From Citrobacter sp. On2M (GTDB lineage: Bacteria > Pseudomonadota > Gammaproteobacteria > Enterobacterales > Enterobacteriaceae): a DNA stretch of 64,000 nucleotides. The notes beneath the pieces are model-generated. The model saw only the letters and a list, made by a program, of their open reading frames with translations, had not been told where the DNA came from and made no database searches. This document shows positions 33,263 to 41,816 of the stretch, one piece after another. The translations under genes and the position numbers were made by a program. The number at the start of each line of letters is the position of its first letter. Position 1 is the stretch's first letter. The stretch lies in contig NZ_WPCV01000002.1 in the NCBI RefSeq assembly GCF_018035235.1, positions 124,001 to 188,000 on the forward strand, read 5' to 3'.

Positions 33263-35725
33263 ATGTCACAAGATCCTTTCCAGGAACGCGAAGCAGAAAA
33301 ATACGCGAATCCTATCCCGAGCCGGGAATTTATCCTCGAACATTTAACTAAACGTGAAAAACCGGCCAACCGCGATGAGCTGGCCGCTGAACTCAACATT
33401 GAAGGTGAAGAGCAGCAAGAAGCGTTGCGTCGTCGCCTGCGCGCCATGGAGCGTGACGGACAACTGGTCTTCACCCGCCGCCAGTGCTATGCGCTGCCGG
33501 AACGTCTTGACCTGCTGAAAGGTACCGTTATTGGCCACCGTGATGGCTACGGCTTTCTGCGCGTTGAAGGCCGTAAAGATGACTTGTACCTGTCCAGCGA
33601 GCAGATGAAAACCTGTATTCATGGCGATCAGGTACTGGCACAACCGCTGGGCGCAGATCGTAAAGGTCGTCGCGAAGCGCGTATTGTGCGCGTCCTGGTG
33701 CCAAAAACCAGCCAGATTGTCGGTCGCTACTTTACCGACGCTGGCGTTGGGTTTGTTGTCCCTGACGATAGCCGCCTGAGCTTCGATATCCTGATCCCGC
33801 CGGAAGAGATTATGGGGGCGCGTATGGGCTTTGTGGTCGTGGTTGAACTGACCCAGCGTCCGACTCGTCGCACCAAAGCGGTGGGTAAAATTGTTGAAGT
33901 CCTGGGCGACAACATGGGAACCAGCATGGCCGTAGATATGGCTCTGCGTACTCATGAAATCCCGTATATCTGGCCGCAGGCGGTCGAAAAACAGGTCGCC
34001 GGGCTGAAAGAAGAAGTGCCGGAAGAAGCGAAAGTCGGACGTGTCGATCTGCGCTCACTGCCGCTGGTGACTATCGATGGTGAAGATGCGCGTGACTTCG
34101 ACGATGCGGTTTACTGCGAAAAGAAACGTGGCGGCGGCTGGCGTTTATGGGTGGCGATTGCTGACGTAAGCTATTATGTTCGCCCGCCGACTCCGCTGGA
34201 CCAGGAAGCCCGCAGCCGTGGCACATCCGTCTACTTCCCGTCGCAGGTTGTTCCGATGCTGCCGGAAGTGCTGTCTAACGGATTGTGTTCTCTCAACCCG
34301 CAGGTGGACAGGTTGTGTATGGTCTGCGAAATGACCATTTCGTCGAAAGGCCGTTTAACCGGCTTTAAATTCTACGAAGCGGTCATGAGCTCCCATGCGC
34401 GTCTGACCTACACCAAGGTCTGGCATATGCTGCAGGGGGACCAGGAACTGCGTGAGCAGTACGCGCCGTTGGTTAAACACATTGAAGAGTTGCACAACCT
34501 CTACAAAGTGCTGGATAAAGCACGAGAAGAGCGTGGCGGTATCTCGTTTGAAAGTGAAGAAGCGAAGTTTATCTTCAATGCTGAACGCCGTATTGAGCGT
34601 ATTGAGCAGACACAACGTAATGATGCGCACAAACTGATTGAAGAGTGCATGATCATGGCGAACATCTCCGCGGCGCGATTCGTTGAGAAAGCCAAAGAAC
34701 CCGCGCTGTTCCGTATTCATGATAAGCCGACGACCGAAGCGATTAACTCGTTCCGTTCCGTACTGGCGGAGTTGGGGCTGGAGCTGCCAGGCGGCAACAA
34801 ACCGGAGCCACGTGATTACGCGGAGCTGCTGGAGTCGATTGCTGACCGTCCTGACGCTGAAATGCTGCAAACCATGCTGCTGCGTTCGATGAAGCAGGCG
34901 ATTTACGATCCGGAAAACCGCGGACACTTTGGTCTGGCGCTGCAATCTTATGCGCACTTTACCTCGCCGATCCGTCGTTACCCAGATCTCTCCTTGCACC
35001 GGGCGATTAAGTATCTGCTGGCGCAGGAGCAGGGCCATAAGGGCAACACCACGGAAACGGGTGGCTACCATTATTCGATGGAAGAGATGCTGCAACTGGG
35101 TCAGCACTGTTCGATGGCCGAGCGCCGTGCTGACGAAGCCACGCGCGATGTCTCTGACTGGTTGAAGTGCGACTTCATGCTGGATCAGGTAGGGAATGTC
35201 TTCAAAGGCGTGATCGCCAGCGTCACTGGATTTGGCTTCTTTGTCCGTCTTGATGAGTTGTTTATCGACGGTCTGGTGCATGTCTCCTCACTGGATAACG
35301 ACTACTATCGTTTCGACCAGGTTGGGCAGCGCCTGACGGGTGAATCCAGCGGTCAAATGTATCGCCTGGGCGATCGGGTGGAAGTTCGTGTAGAAGCGGT
35401 CAATATGGACGAGCGTAAAATCGACTTCAGTTTGATCTCCAGCGAACGTGCACCGCGCAATGAAGGCAAAACCGCGCGCGAAAAAGCGAAAAAAGGTGAT
35501 GCAGGTAAAAATACCGGTAAACGTCGTCAGATGGGCAAAAAGGTGAATTTCGAGCCGGACAGCGCTTTCCGCGGCGAGAAGAAAGGCAGAGCCAAACCTC
35601 AGGCGGATAAGAAAACGGCTGAAAAGAAAGGCGACAAAAAAGCGAAAAAGCCATCGGCAAAAACGCTTAAAATCGCTGCCGCCACCAAAGCTAAACGTGC
35701 GTCGAAAAAGAAAGTCGCACAATAA
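33263..35725 (+). CDS. rnr: Exoribonuclease R
   Basis: 820-aa 3'-5' exoribonuclease that can degrade structured RNA and takes part in trans-translation and rRNA quality control. An N-terminal helix-turn-helix (about 20-85), two cold-shock domains, the RNB catalytic domain (about 255-600, with the acidic cluster [11 protein letters not shown] at about 272-282), an S1 domain (about 640-725) and a lysine-rich tail are seen. The tail is a little longer than in E. coli (813 aa). I start at MSQDPFQ (33263), after GGAGG; an in-frame ATG at 33221 overlaps nsrR. Confidence 0.97.
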   Translation: MSQDPFQEREAEKYANPIPSREFILEHLTKREKPANRDELAAELNIEGEEQQEALRRRLRAMERDGQLVFTRRQCYALPERLDLLKGTVIGHRDGYGFLRVEGRKDDLYLSSEQMKTCIHGDQVLAQPLGADRKGRREARIVRVLVPKTSQIVGRYFTDAGVGFVVPDDSRLSFDILIPPEEIMGARMGFVVVVELTQRPTRRTKAVGKIVEVLGDNMGTSMAVDMALRTHEIPYIWPQAVEKQVAGLKEEVPEEAKVGRVDLRSLPLVTIDGEDARDFDDAVYCEKKRGGGWRLWVAIADVSYYVRPPTPLDQEARSRGTSVYFPSQVVPMLPEVLSNGLCSLNPQVDRLCMVCEMTISSKGRLTGFKFYEAVMSSHARLTYTKVWHMLQGDQELREQYAPLVKHIEELHNLYKVLDKAREERGGISFESEEAKFIFNAERRIERIEQTQRNDAHKLIEECMIMANISAARFVEKAKEPALFRIHDKPTTEAINSFRSVLAELGLELPGGNKPEPRDYAELLESIADRPDAEMLQTMLLRSMKQAIYDPENRGHFGLALQSYAHFTSPIRRYPDLSLHRAIKYLLAQEQGHKGNTTETGGYHYSMEEMLQLGQHCSMAERRADEATRDVSDWLKCDFMLDQVGNVFKGVIASVTGFGFFVRLDELFIDGLVHVSSLDNDYYRFDQVGQRLTGESSGQMYRLGDRVEVRVEAVNMDERKIDFSLISSERAPRNEGKTAREKAKKGDAGKNTGKRRQMGKKVNFEPDSAFRGEKKGRAKPQADKKTAEKKGDKKAKKPSAKTLKIAAATKAKRASKKKVAQ

Positions 35726-35743
35726 CAGCCATAAACAGTAAGT

Positions 35744-35764
35744 CGGGCAACTTCGCGTTGCCCG
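35744..35764 (+). other. Hairpin between rnr and rlmB
   Basis: Perfect 8-bp stem CGGGCAAC/GTTGCCCG (35744-35751 with 35757-35764) with a 5-base loop, 18 bases after the rnr stop and 31 before rlmB. It has no T-run, so it may mark an RNA processing or stabilising site inside the operon rather than a terminator. Confidence 0.5.
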
Positions 35765-35795
35765 CGTTACACATAAAAAATTAACGAGTACATTC

Positions 35796-36527
35796 ATGAG
35801 TGAAATGATTTATGGCATCCATGCGGTGCAGGCTCTGCTGGAACGTGCGCCTGAGCGCTTCCAGGACGTCTTTATTCTCAAAGGTCGTGAAGATAAACGC
35901 CTGCTGCCGCTGATCCACGCACTGGAAGCACAGGGTGTTGTCATTCAGTTGGCTAACCGCCAGTTCCTGGATGAGAAAAGTGAGGGTGCGGTACATCAGG
36001 GCATTATTGCTCGCGTGAAGCCGGGTCGTCAGTACCAGGAGAACGATCTGCCGGATCTGATTGCTACACTCGATCAGCCGTTCTTTTTGATCCTTGATGG
36101 CGTCACTGACCCGCATAATCTGGGCGCATGTCTGCGTAGCGCCGATGCTGCTGGCGTGCATGCGGTTATCGTACCGAAGGATCGTTCTGCGCAGCTGAAT
36201 GCGACGGCGAAAAAAGTGGCCTGCGGCGCGGCAGAAAGCGTACCGCTGATCCGTGTAACTAATCTGGCACGCACCATGCGTATGCTGCAGGAAGAGAATA
36301 TCTGGATCGTCGGAACCGCAGGTGAAGCCGACCATACTCTCTACCAGAGCAAAATGACCGGGCGTCTGGCGCTGGTGATGGGCGCAGAGGGTGAAGGTAT
36401 GCGCCGTCTGACCCGTGAACACTGTGACGAACTCATCAGCATCCCGATGGCAGGTAGCGTTTCGTCGCTGAACGTTTCAGTTGCGACGGGCATCTGCCTG
36501 TTTGAAGCAGTCCGCCAGCGCGGATAA
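35796..36527 (+). CDS. rlmB: 23S rRNA Gm2251 2'-O-methyltransferase RlmB
   Basis: 243-aa SPOUT (TrmH-family) methyltransferase that modifies G2251 in the P loop of 23S rRNA. The N-terminal substrate-binding domain (about 1-80) precedes the knotted domain with family motifs [18 protein letters not shown] (about 105-122), [10 protein letters not shown] (about 195-204) and [10 protein letters not shown] (about 224-233). It is the third gene of the nsrR-rnr-rlmB operon and is followed by a strong terminator. Confidence 0.98.
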   Translation: MSEMIYGIHAVQALLERAPERFQDVFILKGREDKRLLPLIHALEAQGVVIQLANRQFLDEKSEGAVHQGIIARVKPGRQYQENDLPDLIATLDQPFFLILDGVTDPHNLGACLRSADAAGVHAVIVPKDRSAQLNATAKKVACGAAESVPLIRVTNLARTMRMLQEENIWIVGTAGEADHTLYQSKMTGRLALVMGAEGEGMRRLTREHCDELISIPMAGSVSSLNVSVATGICLFEAVRQRG

Positions 36528-36542
36528 ATTTAATTTTCAGAC

Positions 36543-36572
36543 AAACCATCCAATTTAGGATGGTTTTTTTTT
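36543..36572 (+). terminator. rlmB terminator
   Basis: Nine-bp perfect stem (36543-36551 with 36558-36566, 6-base loop) followed by a long T-run to 36572. It isolates the nsrR operon from the yjfI cluster. Confidence 0.93.
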
Positions 36573-36653
36573 ATCTAAAACGGGTATTATAAGCGAGTAA
36601 AAATAACATTCATTTTATTTATTCCTAAATAATCAATATATGGAAGATATATA

Positions 36654-37055
36654 GTGTGGACTCCACAAATGCTCGCTACTGCGCTGCAGAATATCCATGA
36701 TTTAAATATTAAAACTCATAATGATGAGCAATCCTTAATAGTTAAAATGGATGATTATGGCGATCTGCAGCTTAACGTTTTATTTACTTCCCGCCAGATG
36801 ATAATTGAAACTATTATTTGTCCGGTGAATGATATTCAACACCATGACGAATTCAATCTCTTTTTGTTACGTCATCAAAAACTGCTGCCGCTGTCCTCTG
36901 TGGGAATTTCTCGCGTTCAGCGAGATGAATATTACGTTGCGTTTGGCGCGCTGTCGCTTAATTCATCTCTGGACGATGTTGTCCTTGAAATGAAAACGTT
37001 AGCAGATAATGCGCTGGATCTGGCTGAAATCACTGAAGAATACACGCACGAATAA
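36654..37055 (+). CDS. yjfI: YjfI (DUF2170 family)
   Basis: 133-aa soluble protein of unknown function, the first gene of the yjfI-to-yjfC cluster. The reading frame opens with GTG at 36654 (MWTPQMLATAL), with GGAAG upstream; an ATG five codons later (36669) is an alternative. The sequence is mixed alpha/beta without signal peptide or membrane segment. DUF2170 proteins are found next to PspA-like genes in many genomes, as here (yjfJ starts 15 bases after the stop). The region before it, 36573-36653, is very AT-rich and should hold the cluster's promoter. Confidence 0.85.
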   Translation: MWTPQMLATALQNIHDLNIKTHNDEQSLIVKMDDYGDLQLNVLFTSRQMIIETIICPVNDIQHHDEFNLFLLRHQKLLPLSSVGISRVQRDEYYVAFGALSLNSSLDDVVLEMKTLADNALDLAEITEEYTHE

Positions 37056-37070
37056 CAAGGAACGTTATTA

Positions 37071-37769
37071 ATGGGAATTTTGAAAAGTCTGTTCACCCTC
37101 GGCAAGTCAATGATTTCGCAAGCGGAAGAATCAATTGAAGAAGCACAGGGTGTGCGGATGCTGGAGCAGCATATTCGTGACGCGAAAGGTGAACTGGATA
37201 AAGCGGGAAAATCACGGGTTGATCTGTTGGCGCGTGTGAAGCTCAGCAACGACAAACTGAAAGATTTGCGCGACCGTAAATCCACGCTGGAAACGCGAGC
37301 GATGGAAGCGCTGAGTAAAAACGTTGATCCATCTTTGATAAATGAAGTTGCGGAAGAGATTGCCCGCCTTGAGAATATGATTTCAGCTGAAGAGCAAGTA
37401 CTTACTAACATTGAGGCGTCGCGCGATGGCGTTGAGAAAGCGGTGAACGCAACCTCACAACGGATTGCGCAGTTCGAACAGCAGCTTGAGGTGGTAAAGG
37501 CAACAGAAGCGATGCAGCGCGCCCAACAGGCGGTGACTACATCGACAGTGGGCGCGTCTTCCAGCGTGTCTACAGCCGCAGAGTCGCTCAAGCGTTTGCA
37601 AACGCGGCAGGCAGAGCGTCAGGCTCGTCTGGATACCGCTGCGCAACTCGAAAAGGTTGCCGATGGGCGTGACCTCGACGAGAAGCTGGCCGAAGCTGGC
37701 ATTGGGGCGACCAATAAAAGTTCGGCTCAGGATGTCCTGGCACGACTGCAGCGTCAGCAAGGCGAGTAA
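37071..37769 (+). CDS. yjfJ: PspA/IM30-family protein YjfJ
   Basis: 232-aa protein, almost wholly coiled coil (about 25-185), with the PspA/IM30 layout: a short amphipathic N-terminal helix (MGILKSLFTLGKSMI) followed by heptad-rich helices. PspA relatives bind stressed inner membranes as ESCRT-III-like assemblies. Its job in this cluster is unknown, but a membrane-maintenance role is likely. The stop codon overlaps the start of the channel gene by one base (TAATG), so the two are translationally coupled. Confidence 0.88.
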   Translation: MGILKSLFTLGKSMISQAEESIEEAQGVRMLEQHIRDAKGELDKAGKSRVDLLARVKLSNDKLKDLRDRKSTLETRAMEALSKNVDPSLINEVAEEIARLENMISAEEQVLTNIEASRDGVEKAVNATSQRIAQFEQQLEVVKATEAMQRAQQAVTTSTVGASSSVSTAAESLKRLQTRQAERQARLDTAAQLEKVADGRDLDEKLAEAGIGATNKSSAQDVLARLQRQQGE

Positions 37770-38836
37770 TGCTGTTCACCTGGGTCATCAAAACGTGCCA
37801 ACGGCACCTTTCAAGACTGACCTGGCCTGCATTACTGGGGTTATTCGCAGGGCAGTATCTGTTTTGTTACCTGGTGCTGAGGTTACTTGGTGAGGCGGTA
37901 CTGGTTGGTCGTCTGAGCGACTTTATTTATTACTGCTCAGTCGTCGGCTCTACGTTGGGTTTTGGTGACATGAGTCCGCAAACTGCGGCAGGTCGGATTT
38001 TTACAGCGATCTGGCAAATTCCTGTCAGCGTTGGTTTATTTGGCGCATTAATGGGAAAGGTTATCGGCCTGGTGCAAGGGATGTTAGCGAAAGGAATGAT
38101 GGGGATGGGAGATTATCAGCATTTGCGTAACCATATGCTGGTGGTCGGTTGGCGAGGCCACCAGACGGAAAAAATGATATCGCTGTTGCTGTATGACACC
38201 CGGCGCGCTTTTGAGCGGGTGCTCCTGTGTGAATCAGATGATATTCAGCATCCTTTATCAGGAAATAACTGGGTTGATTTCATTCGTATCCGTAATTTTA
38301 ATGACCCGCAAGAGCATGCTCGCATGGGGTTATGCAATTGCCAGAGTGTGATCATATTTGCTCGTACAGATGAACTCACGTTTACCATCGCGCTTTCACT
38401 GGTAGATTCCATTCCTGAACAATGCCATGTTGTTGCTTATATGGAAGATGAGCGTTACGCAGGATTGCTGGAAGTTCATTGTCCGCGCATTGAAATTGTG
38501 CGCAATCTCTCCGCTGAGCAGCTTTCTCGCTCCATTCAGGACCCAGGGTCTTCGCAGTCGGTCGCATCCATCATGAATCCCATGCTGGGTGATACGGGGT
38601 TTGCCGTGCCAATACCTGAAGAGGTGGTTTCAATTCGTTATGGCGACCTCATGCGCTATATGAAGCTTCGTCACGATGCCACGGTTTTGGGGATTAGCAG
38701 CTGTAAAAATGGTCGGGGGATGGAATTAAATCCGGTCATTTCGACAGAGGTAAAAGGAGGTATGTGGCTGCATCTGATAGGTAATAGCCGCATTCTGGCG
38801 AAAGAGATTGCATGGCTGGAGATAGAGGGAAAATAA
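37769..38836 (+). CDS. Two-helix potassium-channel-like protein with RCK-type domain
   Basis: 355-aa protein. Hydrophobic helix 1 (about 18-41), a pore loop with the filter-like STLGFGDMS (about 61-69) and helix 2 (about 75-105) form an ion-channel (2-TM) fold. From about 120 comes a TrkA-N/RCK-like region, beginning NHMLVVGWRGHQTEKMI; the glycine pattern is not the usual GxGxxG, so the ligand may differ. TLGFGD instead of TVGYGD still suits K+, but selectivity is uncertain. E. coli K-12 has no gene here between yjfJ and yjfK. It overlaps both neighbours by one base (TAATG each time), so it is part of the operon. No symbol is known to me. Confidence 0.85.
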   Translation: MLFTWVIKTCQRHLSRLTWPALLGLFAGQYLFCYLVLRLLGEAVLVGRLSDFIYYCSVVGSTLGFGDMSPQTAAGRIFTAIWQIPVSVGLFGALMGKVIGLVQGMLAKGMMGMGDYQHLRNHMLVVGWRGHQTEKMISLLLYDTRRAFERVLLCESDDIQHPLSGNNWVDFIRIRNFNDPQEHARMGLCNCQSVIIFARTDELTFTIALSLVDSIPEQCHVVAYMEDERYAGLLEVHCPRIEIVRNLSAEQLSRSIQDPGSSQSVASIMNPMLGDTGFAVPIPEEVVSIRYGDLMRYMKLRHDATVLGISSCKNGRGMELNPVISTEVKGGMWLHLIGNSRILAKEIAWLEIEGK

Positions 38837-39495
38837 TGACGAGTTTTTTCCAGCGTTTATTTGGTAAAGCTGCTGCCGATGCGCCAGTACGCGGGCCGTT
38901 GGGGTTACATCTGAATGCAGGGTTTACGCTCAATACGCTGGCGTTTCGCCTGCTGGAAGAGTCTTTGCTGATCGAATTACCTGGTGAGGAGTACACCGTC
39001 GCCGCGGTTAGCCATATTGATTTGGGAGGAGGAAGCCAGATTTTCCGCTACTACACGTCTGGAGAGGAGTTTCTGCAAATCAATACCACGGGCGGCTCAG
39101 ATATTGATGATATCGACGATATCAAATTTTTTGTTTATGAAGAAAGTTACGGGATTTCACAGAAAAAACACTGGCAGTCTGCCATTAGCCCGTCCGCAAT
39201 AGGTACGCCGACGCTGAGCTGGCAGGAAATATGCTGGCAGCGCTTTTTTAACGATGAAGAGCCGGGGAATATTGAACCGGTTTATATGCTGGAGAAAGTG
39301 GAAAATCATCAGCATGCCACATGGGATGTACATAATTTTACTATGGGCTACCAGCGGCAGGTTACAGATGATACGTGGGAATACCTGTTGTTAAACGGTG
39401 AAGAGTCGTTCAATGAGCAGGGAGAGCCTGAGTGGGTATTTTCGCGGGCGCTGGGTGTAGATATTTCATTAACATCGCTTGATATTATTGGTTAA
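38836..39495 (+). CDS. yjfK: YjfK (DUF2491 family)
   Basis: 219-aa soluble protein of unknown function. The N-terminal part (MTSFFQRLFGKAAAD) is amphipathic and may touch the membrane; the rest is beta-rich, with an acidic DIDDIDDIKFF stretch (about 90-100). The start at 38836 overlaps the channel gene's stop (TAATG) and gives the known E. coli length; an earlier in-frame ATG at 38812 lies inside the channel gene. DUF2491 genes occur with PspA-like and DUF350 genes. Confidence 0.85.
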   Translation: MTSFFQRLFGKAAADAPVRGPLGLHLNAGFTLNTLAFRLLEESLLIELPGEEYTVAAVSHIDLGGGSQIFRYYTSGEEFLQINTTGGSDIDDIDDIKFFVYEESYGISQKKHWQSAISPSAIGTPTLSWQEICWQRFFNDEEPGNIEPVYMLEKVENHQHATWDVHNFTMGYQRQVTDDTWEYLLLNGEESFNEQGEPEWVFSRALGVDISLTSLDIIG

Positions 39496-39512
39496 TTTTA
39501 GGGATGGTTACA

Positions 39513-39911
39513 ATGCATATACTGGATTCATTACTGGCTTTTTGCGCCTATTTTTTTATTGGTGCAGCCATGGTGATAATTTTTCTTATCATCTATTCAA
39601 AGATTACACCGCACAATGAATGGCAGCTGATTAAAAATAATAATACGGCAGCATCGCTGGCCTTTAGCGGTACATTGCTGGGCTACGTTATTCCGTTATC
39701 CAGCGCGGCAATAAATGCTGTTAGCATCCCGGATTATTTTTGTTGGGGGGCAATTGCGCTGGTAATTCAACTCATTATCTACGGCGGCGTGCGTTTATAC
39801 ATGCCAGCACTGAGTGAGAAAATTATTAATCACAATACCGCAGCGGGAATGTTTATGGGGACCGCTGCCCTGGCGGGGGGCATTTTTAACGCCGCCTGCA
39901 TGACATGGTAA
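39513..39911 (+). CDS. yjfL: YjfL (DUF350 membrane protein)
   Basis: 132-aa inner-membrane protein with four predicted helices (about 5-28, 45-65, 72-93 and 108-130), typical of DUF350. The central part (NNNTAASLAFSGTLLGYVIPL) carries the family motif. The start at 39513 (MHILDSLL) gives the E. coli length; GTTACA and AGGGA are upstream. The function is not known. It belongs to the yjfI cluster and is followed by yjfM after 9 bases. Confidence 0.87.
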   Translation: MHILDSLLAFCAYFFIGAAMVIIFLIIYSKITPHNEWQLIKNNNTAASLAFSGTLLGYVIPLSSAAINAVSIPDYFCWGAIALVIQLIIYGGVRLYMPALSEKIINHNTAAGMFMGTAALAGGIFNAACMTW

Positions 39912-39920
39912 TGGACGATC

Positions 39921-40562
39921 ATGGCAAGAATACGCAAATCCGGAAACAAAAACAGGACGTCAGGGCATTCCTCCATCACGCGAATCGGACGCCCGGTCGA
40001 TCCTTTTGCAAAAAAACGCAGCCGCTACAGCGGAAAATATCTGACGTTGGCCATTATGGGCGGAGCGGCATTTTTTATCCTTAAAGGATGCACAGACGAC
40101 GATAATACCGATAACGACGGTGACGGTACCTTTTACTCCACGGTGAACGAATGCATTGACGGTGGCAATAGCGCCACCGTTTGTGCCGATGGCTGGAACA
40201 ATGCGAAATCAGAGTTTTACGCTGATCTGCCGAAGCAAATGAGCAAGGAGAGTTGTCAGACGCAGTTTGGTGACTGCTATCTCGATAGCACCGATCAAAG
40301 CTGGGTGCCGGTATTCACCGGTTTTTTACTCAGCCGCATTATTCGTAAGGATCGCGACGAGCAGTATGTCTACAGCAGCGGCGGTTCTTCTTATGCTTCA
40401 CGCCCGGTCTGGCGTACGCCTTCCGGAGATTACAGTTGGCGTTCCGGTAGCGGAAAGAGTGATACCGCAACCAGCCATAGCTATACGACGAAAAAAGTCT
40501 CGACAGTTTCACGCGGTGGCTACGGACGTTCGTCCAGCGCACGCGGGCACTGGGGAGGTTAA
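39921..40562 (+). CDS. yjfM: YjfM (DUF1190 protein)
   Basis: 213-aa protein with a basic N-terminal tail (about 1-38), a single hydrophobic segment (about 40-56, LTLAIMGGAAFFILKGC), an acidic Asp-rich spacer (DDDNTDNDGDGTF), and a C-terminal part rich in Ser, Gly, Tyr and Arg (about 150-213). Five cysteines follow the membrane segment, which fits a periplasmic disulfide-bonded domain. DUF1190 proteins are nearly always beside YjfC-like ATP-grasp genes. yjfC starts 2 bases after the stop. Confidence 0.86.
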   Translation: MARIRKSGNKNRTSGHSSITRIGRPVDPFAKKRSRYSGKYLTLAIMGGAAFFILKGCTDDDNTDNDGDGTFYSTVNECIDGGNSATVCADGWNNAKSEFYADLPKQMSKESCQTQFGDCYLDSTDQSWVPVFTGFLLSRIIRKDRDEQYVYSSGGSSYASRPVWRTPSGDYSWRSGSGKSDTATSHSYTTKKVSTVSRGGYGRSSSARGHWGG

Positions 40563-40564
40563 CG

Positions 40565-41732
40565 ATGCTGCGACATGATGTCCCTGTGCGCCCCGCTCTG
40601 GACAGGATCGCCTACGATCATGGTTTCGATTTTCATATTATCGATGACGAAATCTACTGGGATGAGAGTCGGGCATACCGCTTTACGCTCAGGCAAGTGG
40701 AAGAGCAGATCGAAAAGCCTACCGCAGAATTGCACCAGATGTGTCTGGATGTCGTCGAGCGGGCAGTTAAAGACGAACAGATTATGCAACAACTGGCGAT
40801 CCCGCCCCTGTACTGGGATGTGATTGCCGAAAGCTGGCGCGATCGCGATCCTTCGCTGTATGGCCGCATGGATTTTGTCTGGTGCGGGAATAACGCCCCG
40901 GTCAAGCTGCTGGAGTACAACGCCGATACGCCAACGTCGCTCTACGAGTCCGCGTATTTCCAGTGGTTATGGCTGGAAGATGCGCGTCGTAGCGGAGTGA
41001 TCCCACGCGATGCCGACCAGTACAACGCTATTCAGGAGCGGCTGATCTCTCGTTTTGCTGAGCTTTATAGTCCCGAGCCCTTCTATTTCTGCTGCTGCGA
41101 AGATACCGATGAAGATCGGACCACGGTATTGTATTTACAGGATTGCGCGCAGCAGGCTGGGCAAAAGTCACGATTTATTTATGTCGAAGAACTGGGGCTT
41201 GGCGTCGGCGGCGTGCTCACGGATCTGGACGATAACGTCGTTCGTCGCGCCTTTAAGCTCTATCCCCTGGAGTGGATGATGCGCGATGAAAATGGTCCCT
41301 TACTGCGCCATCGCCGAGAACAGTGGGTTGAGCCGTTGTGGAAGAGTGTGCTCAGCAATAAAGGGCTGATGCCTTTGCTGTGGCGATTTTTTCCCAACCA
41401 TCCTAATCTGCTTCCCGCCTGGTTTGATGGTGAAACGCCACAAATTGCGGCTGGTAAAAGTTATGTGCGCAAACCGATATTTTCTCGGGAGGGGGGGAAA
41501 CGTCACCATTTTTAATGGTCAGCAGCAGGTCGTTGAACATGCTGAGGGGGACTACGCCGAAGAGCCGATGATCTATCAGGCATTTCAGCCATTACCGCAC
41601 TTTGGCGACAGCTATACGCTGATCGGCAGTTGGATCGTGGATGATGAAGCCTGTGGTATGGGGATCCGCGAGGACAATACGTTGATCACTAAAGATACTT
41701 CTCGTTTCGTCCCTCACTATATTGCGGGCTAA
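40565..41732 (+). pseudogene. yjfC: YjfC, glutathionylspermidine-synthase-like ATP-grasp ligase, frameshifted
   Basis: ATP-grasp enzyme of the glutathionylspermidine synthetase/YjfC family. It probably joins a peptide or amino acid to an amine; the true substrate is unknown. Codons from 40565 run to a premature stop at 41513-41515 after 316 residues. The remaining 72 residues continue in the +2 frame from the G-run to 41732, starting [12 protein letters not shown]. Seven G's at 41491-41497 are the cause: with six the frames join into a 388-aa protein, close to E. coli's 387. ATP-grasp features include FVWCGNNAPVKLLEYNADTP and the C-terminal EEPMIYQAF and [11 protein letters not shown]. Mutation, slippage or sequencing error are all possible. 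Confidence 0.88.
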
Positions 41733-41746
41733 CCGCACTTTTGTGA

Positions 41747-41812
41747 TCTCCCTCCGTCGCGAATAATGAGGTTCTGACCATACTTAAGGCGAGGGCCATT
41801 GACGGAGGGAGA
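41747..41812 (+). promoter_or_regulatory. aidB promoter and SD-sequestering inverted repeat
   Basis: A perfect 12-bp inverted repeat (41747-41758 with 41801-41812) encloses 42 bases. Its right arm contains the GGAGGG ribosome-binding site of aidB. Inside the loop, CATACTTAAG (41779-41788) resembles a sigma-S -10 element; transcripts from it would start near 41791 and lack the left arm. Read-through RNA from yjfC would carry both arms and could mask the SD. Confidence 0.6.
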
Positions 41813-41816
41813 CACA

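Noticed and set aside
34355-35281. 308-codon open frame on the minus strand
   Set aside because: It is fully antisense to rnr, with no ribosome-binding site or known family. It is explained by the codon use of RNase R.
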